From positions 62,001 through 126,000 of the forward strand of contig NZ_BOPH01000034.1 of assembly GCF_016863655.1 (NCBI RefSeq): a stretch of 64,000 bases of DNA. The letters run 5' to 3'. This document shows positions 52,171-61,259 of this stretch, piece after piece. The position numbers and the translations under genes are program-made. How positions within the stretch are numbered: the stretch's first letter is position 1; every line of letters starts with the position of its first letter. Below the pieces are notes generated by a model. It was not told where the DNA came from, did not search any database, and saw nothing but the letters and a program-made list of their open reading frames with translations. Source of the stretch: Virgisporangium ochraceum (lineage in GTDB: Bacteria > Actinomycetota > Actinomycetes > Mycobacteriales > Micromonosporaceae).

Positions 52171-53746
52171 GTCTGGCCTCCGCTAGAAGACGATCGTGGT
52201 GGCGGTCGATGAACTTCCGGACGTCCGGAGGCAAGTAGGCTGCGACCAGACCAGCGAGCAGGGTGAAGATCCGAAACGGTTTCGCGGCGAGTTTCATGGT
52301 ATCGGCGCTGACTGCCACGTCCTCATCCGGGGCTGTGCGAACATCGATTCCGAGTCTAAGCAGTTCGGTCTCCGCGTCGGCCAGTGCGCGACCGATCTCG
52401 TAACAGAGTTTGCCGGGCGCTCCGAAGGAGAGCAGTCTAAGCAGTTCGCCTCGCGCTGACCCTCGCGCCATGATCCCATCGATGGAGAGGTAGGGGTGCT
52501 CATCGACGGCGTTGCGAAGCAACTCTTGCAGCGGCGACGTTCCTGGGAGTACGGGAAGGAGTCGCTCGATACGGTCTAGGGCGCTTTCGACTCCAATTGA
52601 GAGGCTCTCGACCGCATCGAAGGTTACGCCACCCTCGGACGCCGTACTAGCCGCGGCCATCTTCAGGACCAGCATTCTCATCTCGGCCTCAGGGTGTGTC
52701 GCCGACGCAATCCCGCCCTGCGCTTTCTCCAGAATGCTGGCCAGCCGGAGGAAGAGATGCGCTGCCGCGTATGCCGCTTGCAAATCCGCTCCGCTAATTC
52801 GGCCGTCGTCGGCGACGAAGATCCTCACGAACAGGTTCCAGCCGAGAATGTCGGCCTCGTACTCTTGGTCGACTGACGATGCCAGTTGCGGACCCTCGTG
52901 GTACGCATCGGGAAGTGCTTGAAGCGGCGCGGAGTTGGTGTGTCCGAGAAGGACGTGGGACATCTCGTGGGAGTAGACGAAACGCTCGGCGAGGTCGGTA
53001 AGGTGGGCAGCCAGATCTCTGTGAGGTCGAGACACCGTCCGGCGAGTCTGCTGAGGAATTCCGAAGTAGGTGTAGTAGCGAACCATTTCGGCCAGGTCAG
53101 CAGCTGCATCGGCCTCCGTCTGGCTAGGCGGCTGCGCAGGTCGATCCTGGTCTGGACGCAACGACGTGGTCGACACGATCGCACGCATGCATCCGTAGAC
53201 AAACACTTCGAGTCCTTCGTTGAGTGTTATCAGCCAGCTGTTGGGCTCATCCGGCACCTTGTAGGCAGACCCGTTGATGTCTGCACTCCTGAGCACGCCT
53301 ACAGCCAAGTCATAGTCCGTCGTCAGACTGAGTTGTGCCTCATCGCTCACGCCGCGCATGAACTCGTCATGGATCCGGTTCAGCCATGGATTTTCCTGCT
53401 GTCCGAGGAGTACGCGTCGAAGCTCCTCACGCGTCCTTTCGGCGTCCTCGGGCGACAATTGGGCGGAGTAGTCACCGACAAGGCCATCGACGATAGAGAC
53501 GTCATTGAAAGTTCCCGGCCCGCGCTGGTACATCATGGCGGCATGGCTGAGCTCGGAAAAGTGTCGGTACGCCGACTGCAGCTGAGCAAGATATTCTGCT
53601 GCCTTCACGGTAATCCCCTCACAGAGCGCGCACCGACCGAGACTAGTCGGTGGCGGCACGCAAGTGATGTCGGGCATGGACGCTGCTGGTGGCGGGGTCA
53701 GAGCGAGCGTTGTCAGCAACGTCCACATCTGCGCTCCACGAGCCAT
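52160..53746 (-). CDS. Zinc metalloprotease-like protein (HExxH)
   Basis: Up to 528 residues; the real start may be the Met at 53728 or 53677, just before a Cys-containing segment. The zincin site is HEMSH (His260, Glu261, His264), with EYEAD at ~295-299 supplying the third ligand, as in M48/gluzincin-like families. The N-terminal 200 residues and the C-terminal 200 are helical and unrecognised; a hydrophobic segment near 495-510 (FRIFTLLAGLVAAYLP) could attach it to the membrane. Cotranscribed with the small membrane protein. Presence beside caspase/EACC1 genes suggests a conflict-related protease. Confidence 0.7.
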   Translation of the reverse strand: MARGAQMWTLLTTLALTPPPAASMPDITCVPPPTSLGRCALCEGITVKAAEYLAQLQSAYRHFSELSHAAMMYQRGPGTFNDVSIVDGLVGDYSAQLSPEDAERTREELRRVLLGQQENPWLNRIHDEFMRGVSDEAQLSLTTDYDLAVGVLRSADINGSAYKVPDEPNSWLITLNEGLEVFVYGCMRAIVSTTSLRPDQDRPAQPPSQTEADAAADLAEMVRYYTYFGIPQQTRRTVSRPHRDLAAHLTDLAERFVYSHEMSHVLLGHTNSAPLQALPDAYHEGPQLASSVDQEYEADILGWNLFVRIFVADDGRISGADLQAAYAAAHLFLRLASILEKAQGGIASATHPEAEMRMLVLKMAAASTASEGGVTFDAVESLSIGVESALDRIERLLPVLPGTSPLQELLRNAVDEHPYLSIDGIMARGSARGELLRLLSFGAPGKLCYEIGRALADAETELLRLGIDVRTAPDEDVAVSADTMKLAAKPFRIFTLLAGLVAAYLPPDVRKFIDRHHDRLLAEARRVN

Positions 53747-54130
53747 GAGAGTCGGGTGAGCGCTGATCAGCGATCACAGCTCGTACCCGCAGTGCTCCAC
53801 AGCCACGTCAGCTTCTGGCGCTATGGGCTGCGACCAGCGGAGATGGCCAGTTCGCACTGCCGAAGGACAGCCCTATTCGAAGCCGGTGGCGCTCCGCCAC
53901 CGGAATGATGGCGCGAACGCCTACCTCACCTCCCAGTTTGCGGTGGCTAACAAGACCGAGGCGCCGGTCGCGCGGATCGCGGTTAGATCAGCACGACCGC
54001 GCTCCTCGCGGCAGATCCGGACGAGTAGTAAGCCGACAAATGCGCGGCTCAGAGGCATCGTGACGGGTAATTCGACCGTGTGCGCGTTAACGCTTTACGG
54101 GACGAAGGTGACACCGGAATCAACCGACTC
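53747..54130. other. Gap with dispersed repeat, no gene supported
   Basis: 384 bases. Contains the longest copy of the dispersed repeat (53985-54023). No frame has both a start and protein-like composition across the gap. Confidence 0.3.
53985..54023. repeat. Dispersed repeat, copy 5 (longest)
   Basis: A 39-base copy: AGATCAGCACGACCGCGCT followed by CCTCGCGGCAGATCCGGACG. Its left part matches 45657-45687 and its right part matches 46454, 47966 and 49165. Confidence 0.5.
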
Positions 54131-55219
54131 CTATCCAGGAAGGTCAAAAGAGTGTTTGCCTAAGGGGGAAGGGCAAACCCCTGCCGTCGAAACAGGACTC
54201 CACGAAGCCGAGCCGTCTCGGGTCTCGCAGCCGTCATAGCGGTACTCTGATCCGTCCCAGTTCCATACGTCGCGGAGTGCGCCAGCGGACTCATTTGCAG
54301 GCCACCCAACGCGGTATGTAAACAGATGTCGAAGTCCATTGTATGACTGGTCCGAGAAATTGTCGATCCGCAACCTCCCATTCACCGTCCCGTACTCTGT
54401 AAATTGTCCACTCCGGAGACCGATCACCCAACCGAGACTCGAGTGATTGCTGAGATTGAACGAGATAAAAGCGTTCTGGGATACGTCGGTTGCCAGCTTT
54501 GCGAGCCCATACCCGGGCAGAAACTCGGACCGCCAGATGATTTGACCGTCAGAAAGGAGGACTACAACCCCGACACCCCCGGGGAATTTGGCCTCGCCGC
54601 CTTGCGGCACTTCGAACTTCTCGAAAACGCCCACGGTGTATTCATTCGTACCGTCACCCATCCGGATGCGATCGACCACCCGGCAGTCAGACTCCTTGCA
54701 AATTGTGGCCGCTTCGACAATACTTTCGTCGGTTAGAACTTGGAGGCCAGGCGATTTCAGTTCGTCTGCAGCGAAAGCAAATGCAATCCCAACGGGAATC
54801 ACGGTGCATACGATTGCTCCTGCGACCAAAGGCCAGCGTCGGGCGCCCCTCACCAACCTCTTGTTCTCCACGAGCGCCATCGCAGCTCCGATAAGAGTTG
54901 CGAGCACCGAAATTGCCGTGATTACGGGACCCGAGGTCAATCCCAACACCATGAGTACGGCCAGATCCACACCTAAGGCAACCACGCCTAGGGCTAGCCA
55001 AGCCCTGATCGTGATCCAATTCCGGCGCTCTAGCCACTTACGGAACATTCTACAACGACGACGCGACTTGCTTAGCAGACAGAGAATGCGACGTCGCATT
55101 GAACTTGTGATTGCGGTCCGAGCAATGGTAGGGGTAACAACATCTCGCCCGCCTTCGCCTTCGCCGGAGGAAGGTTCGAGAGTTTCAGGGCCTTCGCTGG
55201 GACTCTGCGGGGGAGTCAT
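54131..55219 (-). CDS. Membrane protein with extracytoplasmic domain, unknown
   Basis: 362 residues. A Pro/Glu-rich N-terminus and Arg-rich segment precede three membrane helices at ~72-95, 98-115 and 130-150 (WLALGVVALGVDLAVLMVLG; ITAISVLATLIGAAMALVEN; LVAGAIVCTVIPVGIAFAFA). The remaining ~210 residues are beta-rich and probably outside the cytoplasm, with four Cys that could pair. Composition is less G+C-rich than the chromosomal part. No family recognised. Confidence 0.6.
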   Translation of the reverse strand: MTPPQSPSEGPETLEPSSGEGEGGRDVVTPTIARTAITSSMRRRILCLLSKSRRRCRMFRKWLERRNWITIRAWLALGVVALGVDLAVLMVLGLTSGPVITAISVLATLIGAAMALVENKRLVRGARRWPLVAGAIVCTVIPVGIAFAFAADELKSPGLQVLTDESIVEAATICKESDCRVVDRIRMGDGTNEYTVGVFEKFEVPQGGEAKFPGGVGVVVLLSDGQIIWRSEFLPGYGLAKLATDVSQNAFISFNLSNHSSLGWVIGLRSGQFTEYGTVNGRLRIDNFSDQSYNGLRHLFTYRVGWPANESAGALRDVWNWDGSEYRYDGCETRDGSASWSPVSTAGVCPSPLGKHSFDLPG

Positions 55220-55584
55220 AGGGTTTAGAGTAAATGCACGGAACTCGACGATCGATGGTACTTCTGGTCGGTCAACGACCGCTTTCCGTGTCCGCTACCA
55301 CACTCCTCCACGAGGGATGCAGATCAGCCCAAACCGCATCCTCGCCCCCGCAGCAAATTTAAGGTGGCTTCCGCTCCGCTGGGACCCGACCGGCAGCATC
55401 CATAGGCCGCTAGGTCAAGGTCAGGTGCACTGACATCGGCATGAGCGGAAGTTTGTCGCCGTCTCGTCCAAACAGGCCCTGGGGCGCCGAGGCGACGCTG
55501 TCTCAACCCGACCCGCGCAGCTCGGCTGCGTGCCGGACTGCCTCACCGGCGTAGACATCCAGCGTGTGACGCTCTCGGTTGGCA
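55220..55584. other. Gap between cargo and transfer block
   Basis: 365 bases; no gene supported. Copy two of CGGCATGAGCGGAA lies at 55437-55450 and marks about where backbone-like sequence resumes. Confidence 0.3.
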
Positions 55585-57054
55585 TCACCGGTGCCTCCGG
55601 GGGCTCTCCTCTTTCGATGCGGGTTCGATCGATTGCGACCTCGGCTCCGCGGCCGGCGGAGTAGCGTAACTGTTCCGCATGATGCTTCGTACGGTCGTCC
55701 GCTCGCCTCGGTCTCGCAGGGCCTTGACGGCGTCCAGGACCCCGACCGGCCGCTTCGCGCCGATGAATTCGGCGAGCTTGCTGCCCGCGTTGAAAGCGTT
55801 CCGCAGCGCGTTGCAGAGCTGCGTGTAGACGGGGTCGTCGGTGGGCGCCCGCTCCCATCGGGCGAGGTAGATGCTCTTACCCGGCTGTCGGTGGAGCGCT
55901 GCGGCCCGCAGGAACTCGCTGGCTTCCTGGGTGCGGCCGACCTGTTCGACCATGAGGAGGGCGATCTCGGGGAGGCGGGCGGCGACGTCCGTCGCGAGGG
56001 TCTGCCAGTCCTGGCCGGGTCGGAGCATGGGCCACTTGGCGATTGGTCGCCAGTCACCCGGTGGTCCGAGGTGGCGGGAGAACCAGTCCGATACCGCTCG
56101 GAGGGCGTTGTCGGCGGTGTGGCCTCCGGGTGGTGGGTCGATGGGGCTGCGGAGGAGGTCGGCGGCTTCGGCGGCGTTGCGCCATTGAGTGACTGCGCGT
56201 CGGGCGCGCCCGGCCGCCTTGTCGCCGAGGGCGGTGGTGTGTGAGAGGACGTGGCCGACCTGGTAGTTGATCATCAGTGCCGACCGGGCGATGCGGGCCG
56301 TTTCGCGTGCGGTCAGGCGTGTGTCGGAGGTGTAGAGCGCCGATCGGACGGCGTCCATCGCGTCGACGACGAGGTTCGATGACGGGATCTGTGTCCACTG
56401 TAGGGGTCGGTCGCCGGTGACGGCGACGGCGCTGACGTGGCGGCTGGGTGCGTCGGCGGCGTTGCCTCGGGCGGCGGCGAGGAGGGCGTGGACGGCTAGG
56501 TCGCCCTGTTCGGTGCGGGTGACGTCGGCGCTGGTGGCGATGAGGAGCGGTTGCCAGCTGCCGGCGTCGGGACCCGGTCGGAGCCAGCCGTTGACGCGGA
56601 GACGGGTGTCGAGTTCGACGGCGGCTGCGATGAGCCGGGCGGCGGCTGCGAGGTTGTCGGCGCGGCCGTGGCCAGCGCGGAGCGCGGCTCCTTCCGGCGT
56701 CTGCGGTCGGCCGTGTGCGGTGCCGAGGTGTTCGGCGAGTGCGCCGTTGACGGTGACGAGTTCCACGACCGCGTTGTGGAGAGCCCGGCTGACCGGGCCT
56801 GCCGATGGGGCGTGCGGTAGCTGGGCGGGCATGGCCGCCCGCACGGCCGCTGTCGCGTCGTGCAGGCTGGCAGCGAGACCGGTGTCGGCGTTGCCGAGCA
56901 GTCCGACGTGTTGTTCGAGTTCCCGGTACAGCCGGGTCCGCGCAACGGCGACGGCGGCCTGTTCGTCGGGCGTGTCGGGTCGGTTGCCGCGGAGTGCGAC
57001 GGTGGCGCGGGCGATCGCCGCGGCGGCTTCGTCGAGGAGTTCGCCGGTGTTCAC
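55585..57054 (-). CDS. Helical hypothetical protein of the transfer block
   Basis: 489 residues from GTG 57054, which overlaps the stop of the upstream gene (GTGA). Almost wholly alpha-helical, soluble, with segments such as ELLDEAAAAIARATVALRGN, ALHNAVVELVTVNGALAEHL and WQTLATDVAARLPEIALLMV. The last ~35 residues are polar and disordered. No known domain. It ends the minus-strand transfer operon, so a role in conjugation or in its regulation is likely but unproven. Confidence 0.6.
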   Translation of the reverse strand: MNTGELLDEAAAAIARATVALRGNRPDTPDEQAAVAVARTRLYRELEQHVGLLGNADTGLAASLHDATAAVRAAMPAQLPHAPSAGPVSRALHNAVVELVTVNGALAEHLGTAHGRPQTPEGAALRAGHGRADNLAAAARLIAAAVELDTRLRVNGWLRPGPDAGSWQPLLIATSADVTRTEQGDLAVHALLAAARGNAADAPSRHVSAVAVTGDRPLQWTQIPSSNLVVDAMDAVRSALYTSDTRLTARETARIARSALMINYQVGHVLSHTTALGDKAAGRARRAVTQWRNAAEAADLLRSPIDPPPGGHTADNALRAVSDWFSRHLGPPGDWRPIAKWPMLRPGQDWQTLATDVAARLPEIALLMVEQVGRTQEASEFLRAAALHRQPGKSIYLARWERAPTDDPVYTQLCNALRNAFNAGSKLAEFIGAKRPVGVLDAVKALRDRGERTTVRSIMRNSYATPPAAEPRSQSIEPASKEESPRRHR

Positions 57055-57455
57055 GGCAGGTCCCTGCGGGCGTCGTCGAGGCGGTGGGCGACCTGCGCCC
57101 AGATCAGGCGCCGCCACGGTGTTCCGGTCTCGCCCTCGGCGCCGGCGGTGAACACGTCGGCAAGCCGTTGGACGAGCGCGCGTACCGGATCGGCGAGCCG
57201 GTTGACGTCGGCCAGGGCGGGCCGAAGTTCGGCGGGCAGCATCCCGGTGTCCGCGAGTGGCGGAGCGAGGTGCGCGATCGCGTCGGCGATGGCCTGGCCG
57301 TAGCGGCCCCAGCGAGGTGCGGTGTCGGTCGCGTAGGCAGCGACGGCGGCGGCGCGGTGGGCGAGGAGCAGGGCCTGCCAGGTGTCGGGGCCGTCGGGGT
57401 CGGCGCCCTCGGTGAGGGCGCGGCGGGCGTTGGTGATCCGGTCGGTGAAGGTCAT
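57051..57455 (-). CDS. Small helical protein of the transfer block
   Basis: 134 residues from ATG 57455. Helical: FTDRITNARRALTEGADPDG, WQALLLAHRAAAVAAYATDT, ALVQRLADVFTAG. No motif recognised. It lies nine bases after the primase-PP2C gene and overlaps the following gene by four bases, so all are one operon. Confidence 0.6.
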   Translation of the reverse strand: MTFTDRITNARRALTEGADPDGPDTWQALLLAHRAAAVAAYATDTAPRWGRYGQAIADAIAHLAPPLADTGMLPAELRPALADVNRLADPVRALVQRLADVFTAGAEGETGTPWRRLIWAQVAHRLDDARRDLP

Positions 57456-57463
57456 GGACGTAG

Positions 57464-59404
57464 TTACCTCCGTTTCGGGACGCGCGGTGTCTGCGCGTCG
57501 GTGTGGCTGTGGACAGCGAGGGGGTCTGTGGACAAAGGCGTGGTGATCGGGGCGAAGGACGACCGGACCATCGCCGGGGCGGGGCCGGTCGCGGTCGGTA
57601 CCTGTCGCGGGGTGCCCGGGGTTGTGGTGACGCGGTGCGGCGGCGCGTTGGTGGCGTGGATGACGACGATGCCGACCTCGGCGTCGGTGACGGCGGTGGC
57701 GAGTCGGCGGGCGGTGCGGCGGGCGTCGGAGGTGCCGGCGAGCTCGAAGGCGAGGACCTTGTCCGGGACCTGTCGGGGCAGCGCGTTGGTGCACAGGAGG
57801 AGCGGTCCGGTGTCGAGTGGGCAGACGCTGATGTCGCCGCCGCGAACGCTCGACGACAGGACGAGGTCGCCGGGGTCCTGAGCCGTGGTGATCCGGGTCA
57901 GGTGTCCTTTGTGGATGGTGTAGGCGTGGCAGTCGCCGGTCCAGGCGAGCTCGAACCGGACGCCGTGCCGGTGGTTCGGTTCGGGGTAGGCGGTGACGAC
58001 GAGCAGGCTGGCGTCGCCGGTCTGACTGGCGTGAGTGTTGGCGTAGTGGCCGTTGAGGGCGTGGCGGGCGGCGTTCAGTCCGGCCGGTGGGGTGGTCCGG
58101 AGGGCGACGGTCGCGGCGATCTCGGCGGCCATGACCGAGGCGACTGCTGCTTCGGGGTAGGTGCCGATTCCGTCGGCGAGTGCCCATACGGTGCGGCCGG
58201 TGCCGGGGTCGCTGCGGTTGATGAGCGTGATGTCGGTGGTCGCCGCAGGGCCCCGATGGTGTGCCGATCCGGTGACGGTCGCCCGTTCGGCGCGGCGTCT
58301 CCCCGGGCTTCGCGTGGGCGCCGGCGCGGCCTCTGGGGACGGTGCGGGCGCCGCAGGTGGCGGATCTGGGCCGGGTGGAGAGCCGGTGCGGGCTTCGAGG
58401 ACGTCGACGATGCCCTGGATGACGGTGGTCGGGTCGACGCCGAGGCGGGCGGCGGCGGTCGCGGACAGTTCGTCGATGTCTCGTGGGTCGTCGACGAACA
58501 GGGGTGCGATGGCGGCGCAGACGCGGTCGCGGTCGGCGGGGTAGGTGGCCGGGTCGGTGATGCGCCCGTCGTGCAGGAGCGCGTCGATGCGGTTGGCGAG
58601 TTCGATGCGGGCCAGCGGCTGCACCGACTGGAGCAGCACGGCGGCCGCCTCATCGGGGCCGCTGGTGGCGAGGAGGTCGGCCGGGTCGTGGTCGGCGGGC
58701 AGGACGGTGCCGGACACCTTGGCAGGCCAGGTTTTGGCGAGTGGGTAGGTGCGGGAGGCGGCGCGGCGTCCGGCGGTGTCGCCGTCGAGGGCGAGGACGA
58801 GGTGGGCGTCGGGCAGGGTCTGCCGGAGAAGGTTCAGGTGGTGGCTGGTGAAGCCGGTGCCGCACGGCGCGACCGTGTAGACGGGCCGGCCGAGATGCCG
58901 GGGCAGGTCCATGAGGTGGGTGGCGATGACGTCGGTGGCGCCTTCGACGACGAACACCGTCGGCTCGCCGCTGCCGGCCGGTGGGTGGGCGAGCTGTTGG
59001 CCGAGTCCATACAGGACGGAGCTCTTGCGGTAGACCGGGCTGCCGGGGGTGTTGATCCATCTGCTGGTGCTCTGGCCGGTGAGGTCGCGGGCGGTGAAGG
59101 CGATGGTCCGGTTGTCGACGTCGGTGATGGGGAACATCAGTCGGCCGCGGAAGCGGTCGAGGAGGTCGCCGGTGTCCTTGTGTCGGAAGGCGACGCCGGC
59201 GTCGACGATGTCGTCCTCGCTGAATCCGGTGTTGAGCAGGTGGGTGGTGAGGACCTTCCAGCCGTTGGGTGCGTAGCCGATTCGCCACATCGGCGGGAGC
59301 TGGGACAGGCCGTGGGTGCGGAGGTACTCGACGGCGTTGGCGGTCCGGGTGAGCCGGTCGGCCCAGAAGGTGGCGGCGGCTTCGTTGACGTCGTAGGTGG
59401 TCAT
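57464..59404 (-). CDS. DnaG-type primase core fused to PP2C-like phosphatase
   Basis: 646 residues. Residues ~1-130 resemble the DnaG N-terminal catalytic region (YAPNGWKVLTTHLLN; RFRGRLMFPITDVDNR). The Toprim part has VFVVEGATDVIATH (Glu) and LALDGDTAGRRAA (Asp-x-Asp). The DnaG zinc finger is absent. After a Pro/Ala linker (~355-385), residues ~395-600 look like a PP2C fold: WALADGIG, TGDASLLVVTA, AWTGDCHAYTI. Conjugative primases prime the transferred strand; a PP2C module attached is unusual. The start overlaps the coupling-protein stop. Confidence 0.75.
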   Translation of the reverse strand: MTTYDVNEAAATFWADRLTRTANAVEYLRTHGLSQLPPMWRIGYAPNGWKVLTTHLLNTGFSEDDIVDAGVAFRHKDTGDLLDRFRGRLMFPITDVDNRTIAFTARDLTGQSTSRWINTPGSPVYRKSSVLYGLGQQLAHPPAGSGEPTVFVVEGATDVIATHLMDLPRHLGRPVYTVAPCGTGFTSHHLNLLRQTLPDAHLVLALDGDTAGRRAASRTYPLAKTWPAKVSGTVLPADHDPADLLATSGPDEAAAVLLQSVQPLARIELANRIDALLHDGRITDPATYPADRDRVCAAIAPLFVDDPRDIDELSATAAARLGVDPTTVIQGIVDVLEARTGSPPGPDPPPAAPAPSPEAAPAPTRSPGRRRAERATVTGSAHHRGPAATTDITLINRSDPGTGRTVWALADGIGTYPEAAVASVMAAEIAATVALRTTPPAGLNAARHALNGHYANTHASQTGDASLLVVTAYPEPNHRHGVRFELAWTGDCHAYTIHKGHLTRITTAQDPGDLVLSSSVRGGDISVCPLDTGPLLLCTNALPRQVPDKVLAFELAGTSDARRTARRLATAVTDAEVGIVVIHATNAPPHRVTTTPGTPRQVPTATGPAPAMVRSSFAPITTPLSTDPLAVHSHTDAQTPRVPKRR

Positions 59405-61206
59405 GGTTTGTCGTTCCGGCGGAGGGCGGCCTTGGCGTGGCGGGTGATGGCGGCGACGTTGGTGGCGGTGTCGGCGGCGATGGTGGCGGCGTGGTCGCCG
59501 TCGTACCAGGGCATCAGGTCGACCATCGCGGCGCGGGCGCCAGTGGCGAGAAGAACGGCGCGGCCGCGGGGGATCGCGCGTAGGTCGCCGGGTTCGAGGA
59601 TGCGGCGGCGTTGGACGCTGGTGGACCAGTTCGGGTAGCCGCGGCCGTCTCGGCTGACGGAGGCGACGGCGACGTCATGGTCGCCGATGAGGCGGGACAT
59701 GTCGTCGGCGTGGCGGGCGTCGTCGAGGCCGGCGCCGAGGAGCTTGATGGTGGACGCCGACCACAGGGCGGTCATGCCGCGTTCGCCCCACACGCCCTGG
59801 CCCTGGGCGAGGTTCTGGATGATGGTGATGGGGATGATGGCGCGGCCGCCGAGGTGGCTGTAGAGCTGGGGCAGGTCGCTGATTTTGCAGATGTTGGCGG
59901 CTTCGTCGAGGACGGCGAGTAGGGGCGGGTCGAGCCGGCCGCCCGCCGACTCGGCATAGCCGATGGCGGTGCGGAACACGGAGTCGGTGAGGCCTGCGAC
60001 CAACGGTCCGGCGGCGCCGGCGCCTTCCTTGGACAGCAGGTACAGGGTGTCGGTGGAGTCGACGAAGGTGTGGACGTCGAGCTGTGGCAGCCCGGCGCGG
60101 GGTGGGGTGACCCAGGCCATGATGTCGGGGTCGGACAGGCATCTCGCGGCGGTGCGGGCGGTTTCGTAGACGCCGTCGCGCGTTTCCGGTGCGCCGGACT
60201 GCCGTCCGGCCAACGATCGGGCGGCCTGGGGAAAGCCGGCGGCGCGTAGGAGGGTGGCAGGTTCGCGGCTGGTGACGTCGGACAGCCAGGCCTGGACGTC
60301 TGCGAGGTTGCCGCCGGAGCTGGCGGCGGCGAGGAACAGGCAGGTGAGCAGGTCGCCGGCGGCGAGAGGCCAGAAAGGGTCGGAGGAGCCGACGCCGCGG
60401 ATCTCCTGGATGAAGTGGTCGGCGAGCCGGGCGGCTTCCTCCACTGTGGAGACGGCGGCGAGCGGGTCCCACCAGAAGCCCTGTGGCTGGCGGGTGACGC
60501 GCTGCGGGTCGAACAGCCACACCTGCCCGGCCGAGGCGCGGGTCAGGGCGGTGGCCGCCCACACGTCGGAGCGGTTGGAGGTGGCGAGGACGGCGCCGGG
60601 TGCGTCAATGATCGGTGGGACGGCGAGCGCGGTGGTCTTGCCGGCGCGGGGCGCCATGATGGCGAGCAGGACGTCCTCCCAACTGGCGCGCAGTATCGGC
60701 CGGTGCCGGCCGGGGTGGACGAGCCGGCCGACCGCGATGCCGACCGCGGTGTCGGGGATCTCGCGGTGGTGGAGTCCGGCGAGGCTCGGCCGCAGACGCT
60801 GCGCGCGGCGGCGGGCGGCATCGCCGATGAGCTCGTCGACGTCGCGGGGTGAGGCGAGGGAGGGGACCGGATCGTCGGCCTCAGGGCGGCGCATCTGCCA
60901 CCACCGCCAGCCCAGCAGCGGTGGAACGACGACAAGCACGAGCAGGAGCGCGAAGACGACCGCCACGAGCAACGGTGGCGTGCCGGGCCACAGCTGCTGC
61001 GCGTCCGCTCGGATGAGGTCCTCGACGAACGCCCAGCCGAACGCCGGTCCCTGCCATGGGTTTCCGGCGACGACGGCCGCGATGCGGCCGGCGAGCCAGG
61101 CCAGCGCGACCAGGCCGTAGAGACCCGCGCAGCAGACGACGATCAGCCACGGGACCAGAGGGAATCCGCCGACGGAGCTGGACGGGATCACCGGACGCGG
61201 CCTCAT
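59401..61206 (-). CDS. Type IV coupling protein (TraG/VirD4/TraD-like)
   Basis: 601 residues. Two N-terminal membrane helices (~18-48 and ~80-103), then the FtsK/HerA-type ATPase: Walker A MAPRAGKTTAL near 185, Walker B LLAVLDEAANI near 410, and a TraM-recognition-like C-terminus (RGYPNWSTSVQRRRILEPGD). It should deliver the relaxase-DNA complex to the transfer channel. It overlaps the primase-PP2C gene by four bases and is divergent from the small plus-strand gene at 61260. Confidence 0.85.
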   Translation of the reverse strand: MRPRPVIPSSSVGGFPLVPWLIVVCCAGLYGLVALAWLAGRIAAVVAGNPWQGPAFGWAFVEDLIRADAQQLWPGTPPLLVAVVFALLLVLVVVPPLLGWRWWQMRRPEADDPVPSLASPRDVDELIGDAARRRAQRLRPSLAGLHHREIPDTAVGIAVGRLVHPGRHRPILRASWEDVLLAIMAPRAGKTTALAVPPIIDAPGAVLATSNRSDVWAATALTRASAGQVWLFDPQRVTRQPQGFWWDPLAAVSTVEEAARLADHFIQEIRGVGSSDPFWPLAAGDLLTCLFLAAASSGGNLADVQAWLSDVTSREPATLLRAAGFPQAARSLAGRQSGAPETRDGVYETARTAARCLSDPDIMAWVTPPRAGLPQLDVHTFVDSTDTLYLLSKEGAGAAGPLVAGLTDSVFRTAIGYAESAGGRLDPPLLAVLDEAANICKISDLPQLYSHLGGRAIIPITIIQNLAQGQGVWGERGMTALWSASTIKLLGAGLDDARHADDMSRLIGDHDVAVASVSRDGRGYPNWSTSVQRRRILEPGDLRAIPRGRAVLLATGARAAMVDLMPWYDGDHAATIAADTATNVAAITRHAKAALRRNDKP

Positions 61207-61259
61207 CGCGTACCTGCCCAGGCAGCGGTTTCGCCGGCGACCTGGCTAGAGTTCGGCCG

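Noticed and set aside
54404..54736. 110-residue plus-strand frame
   Set aside because: Fairly protein-like, but it is antisense to the 362-residue membrane protein, whose helices and beta-rich domain are more convincing.
57503..59638. 711-residue plus-strand reading frame
   Set aside because: Antisense to the primase-PP2C and coupling-protein genes; Gly/Val/Asp-biased composition typical of high-GC shadow frames.
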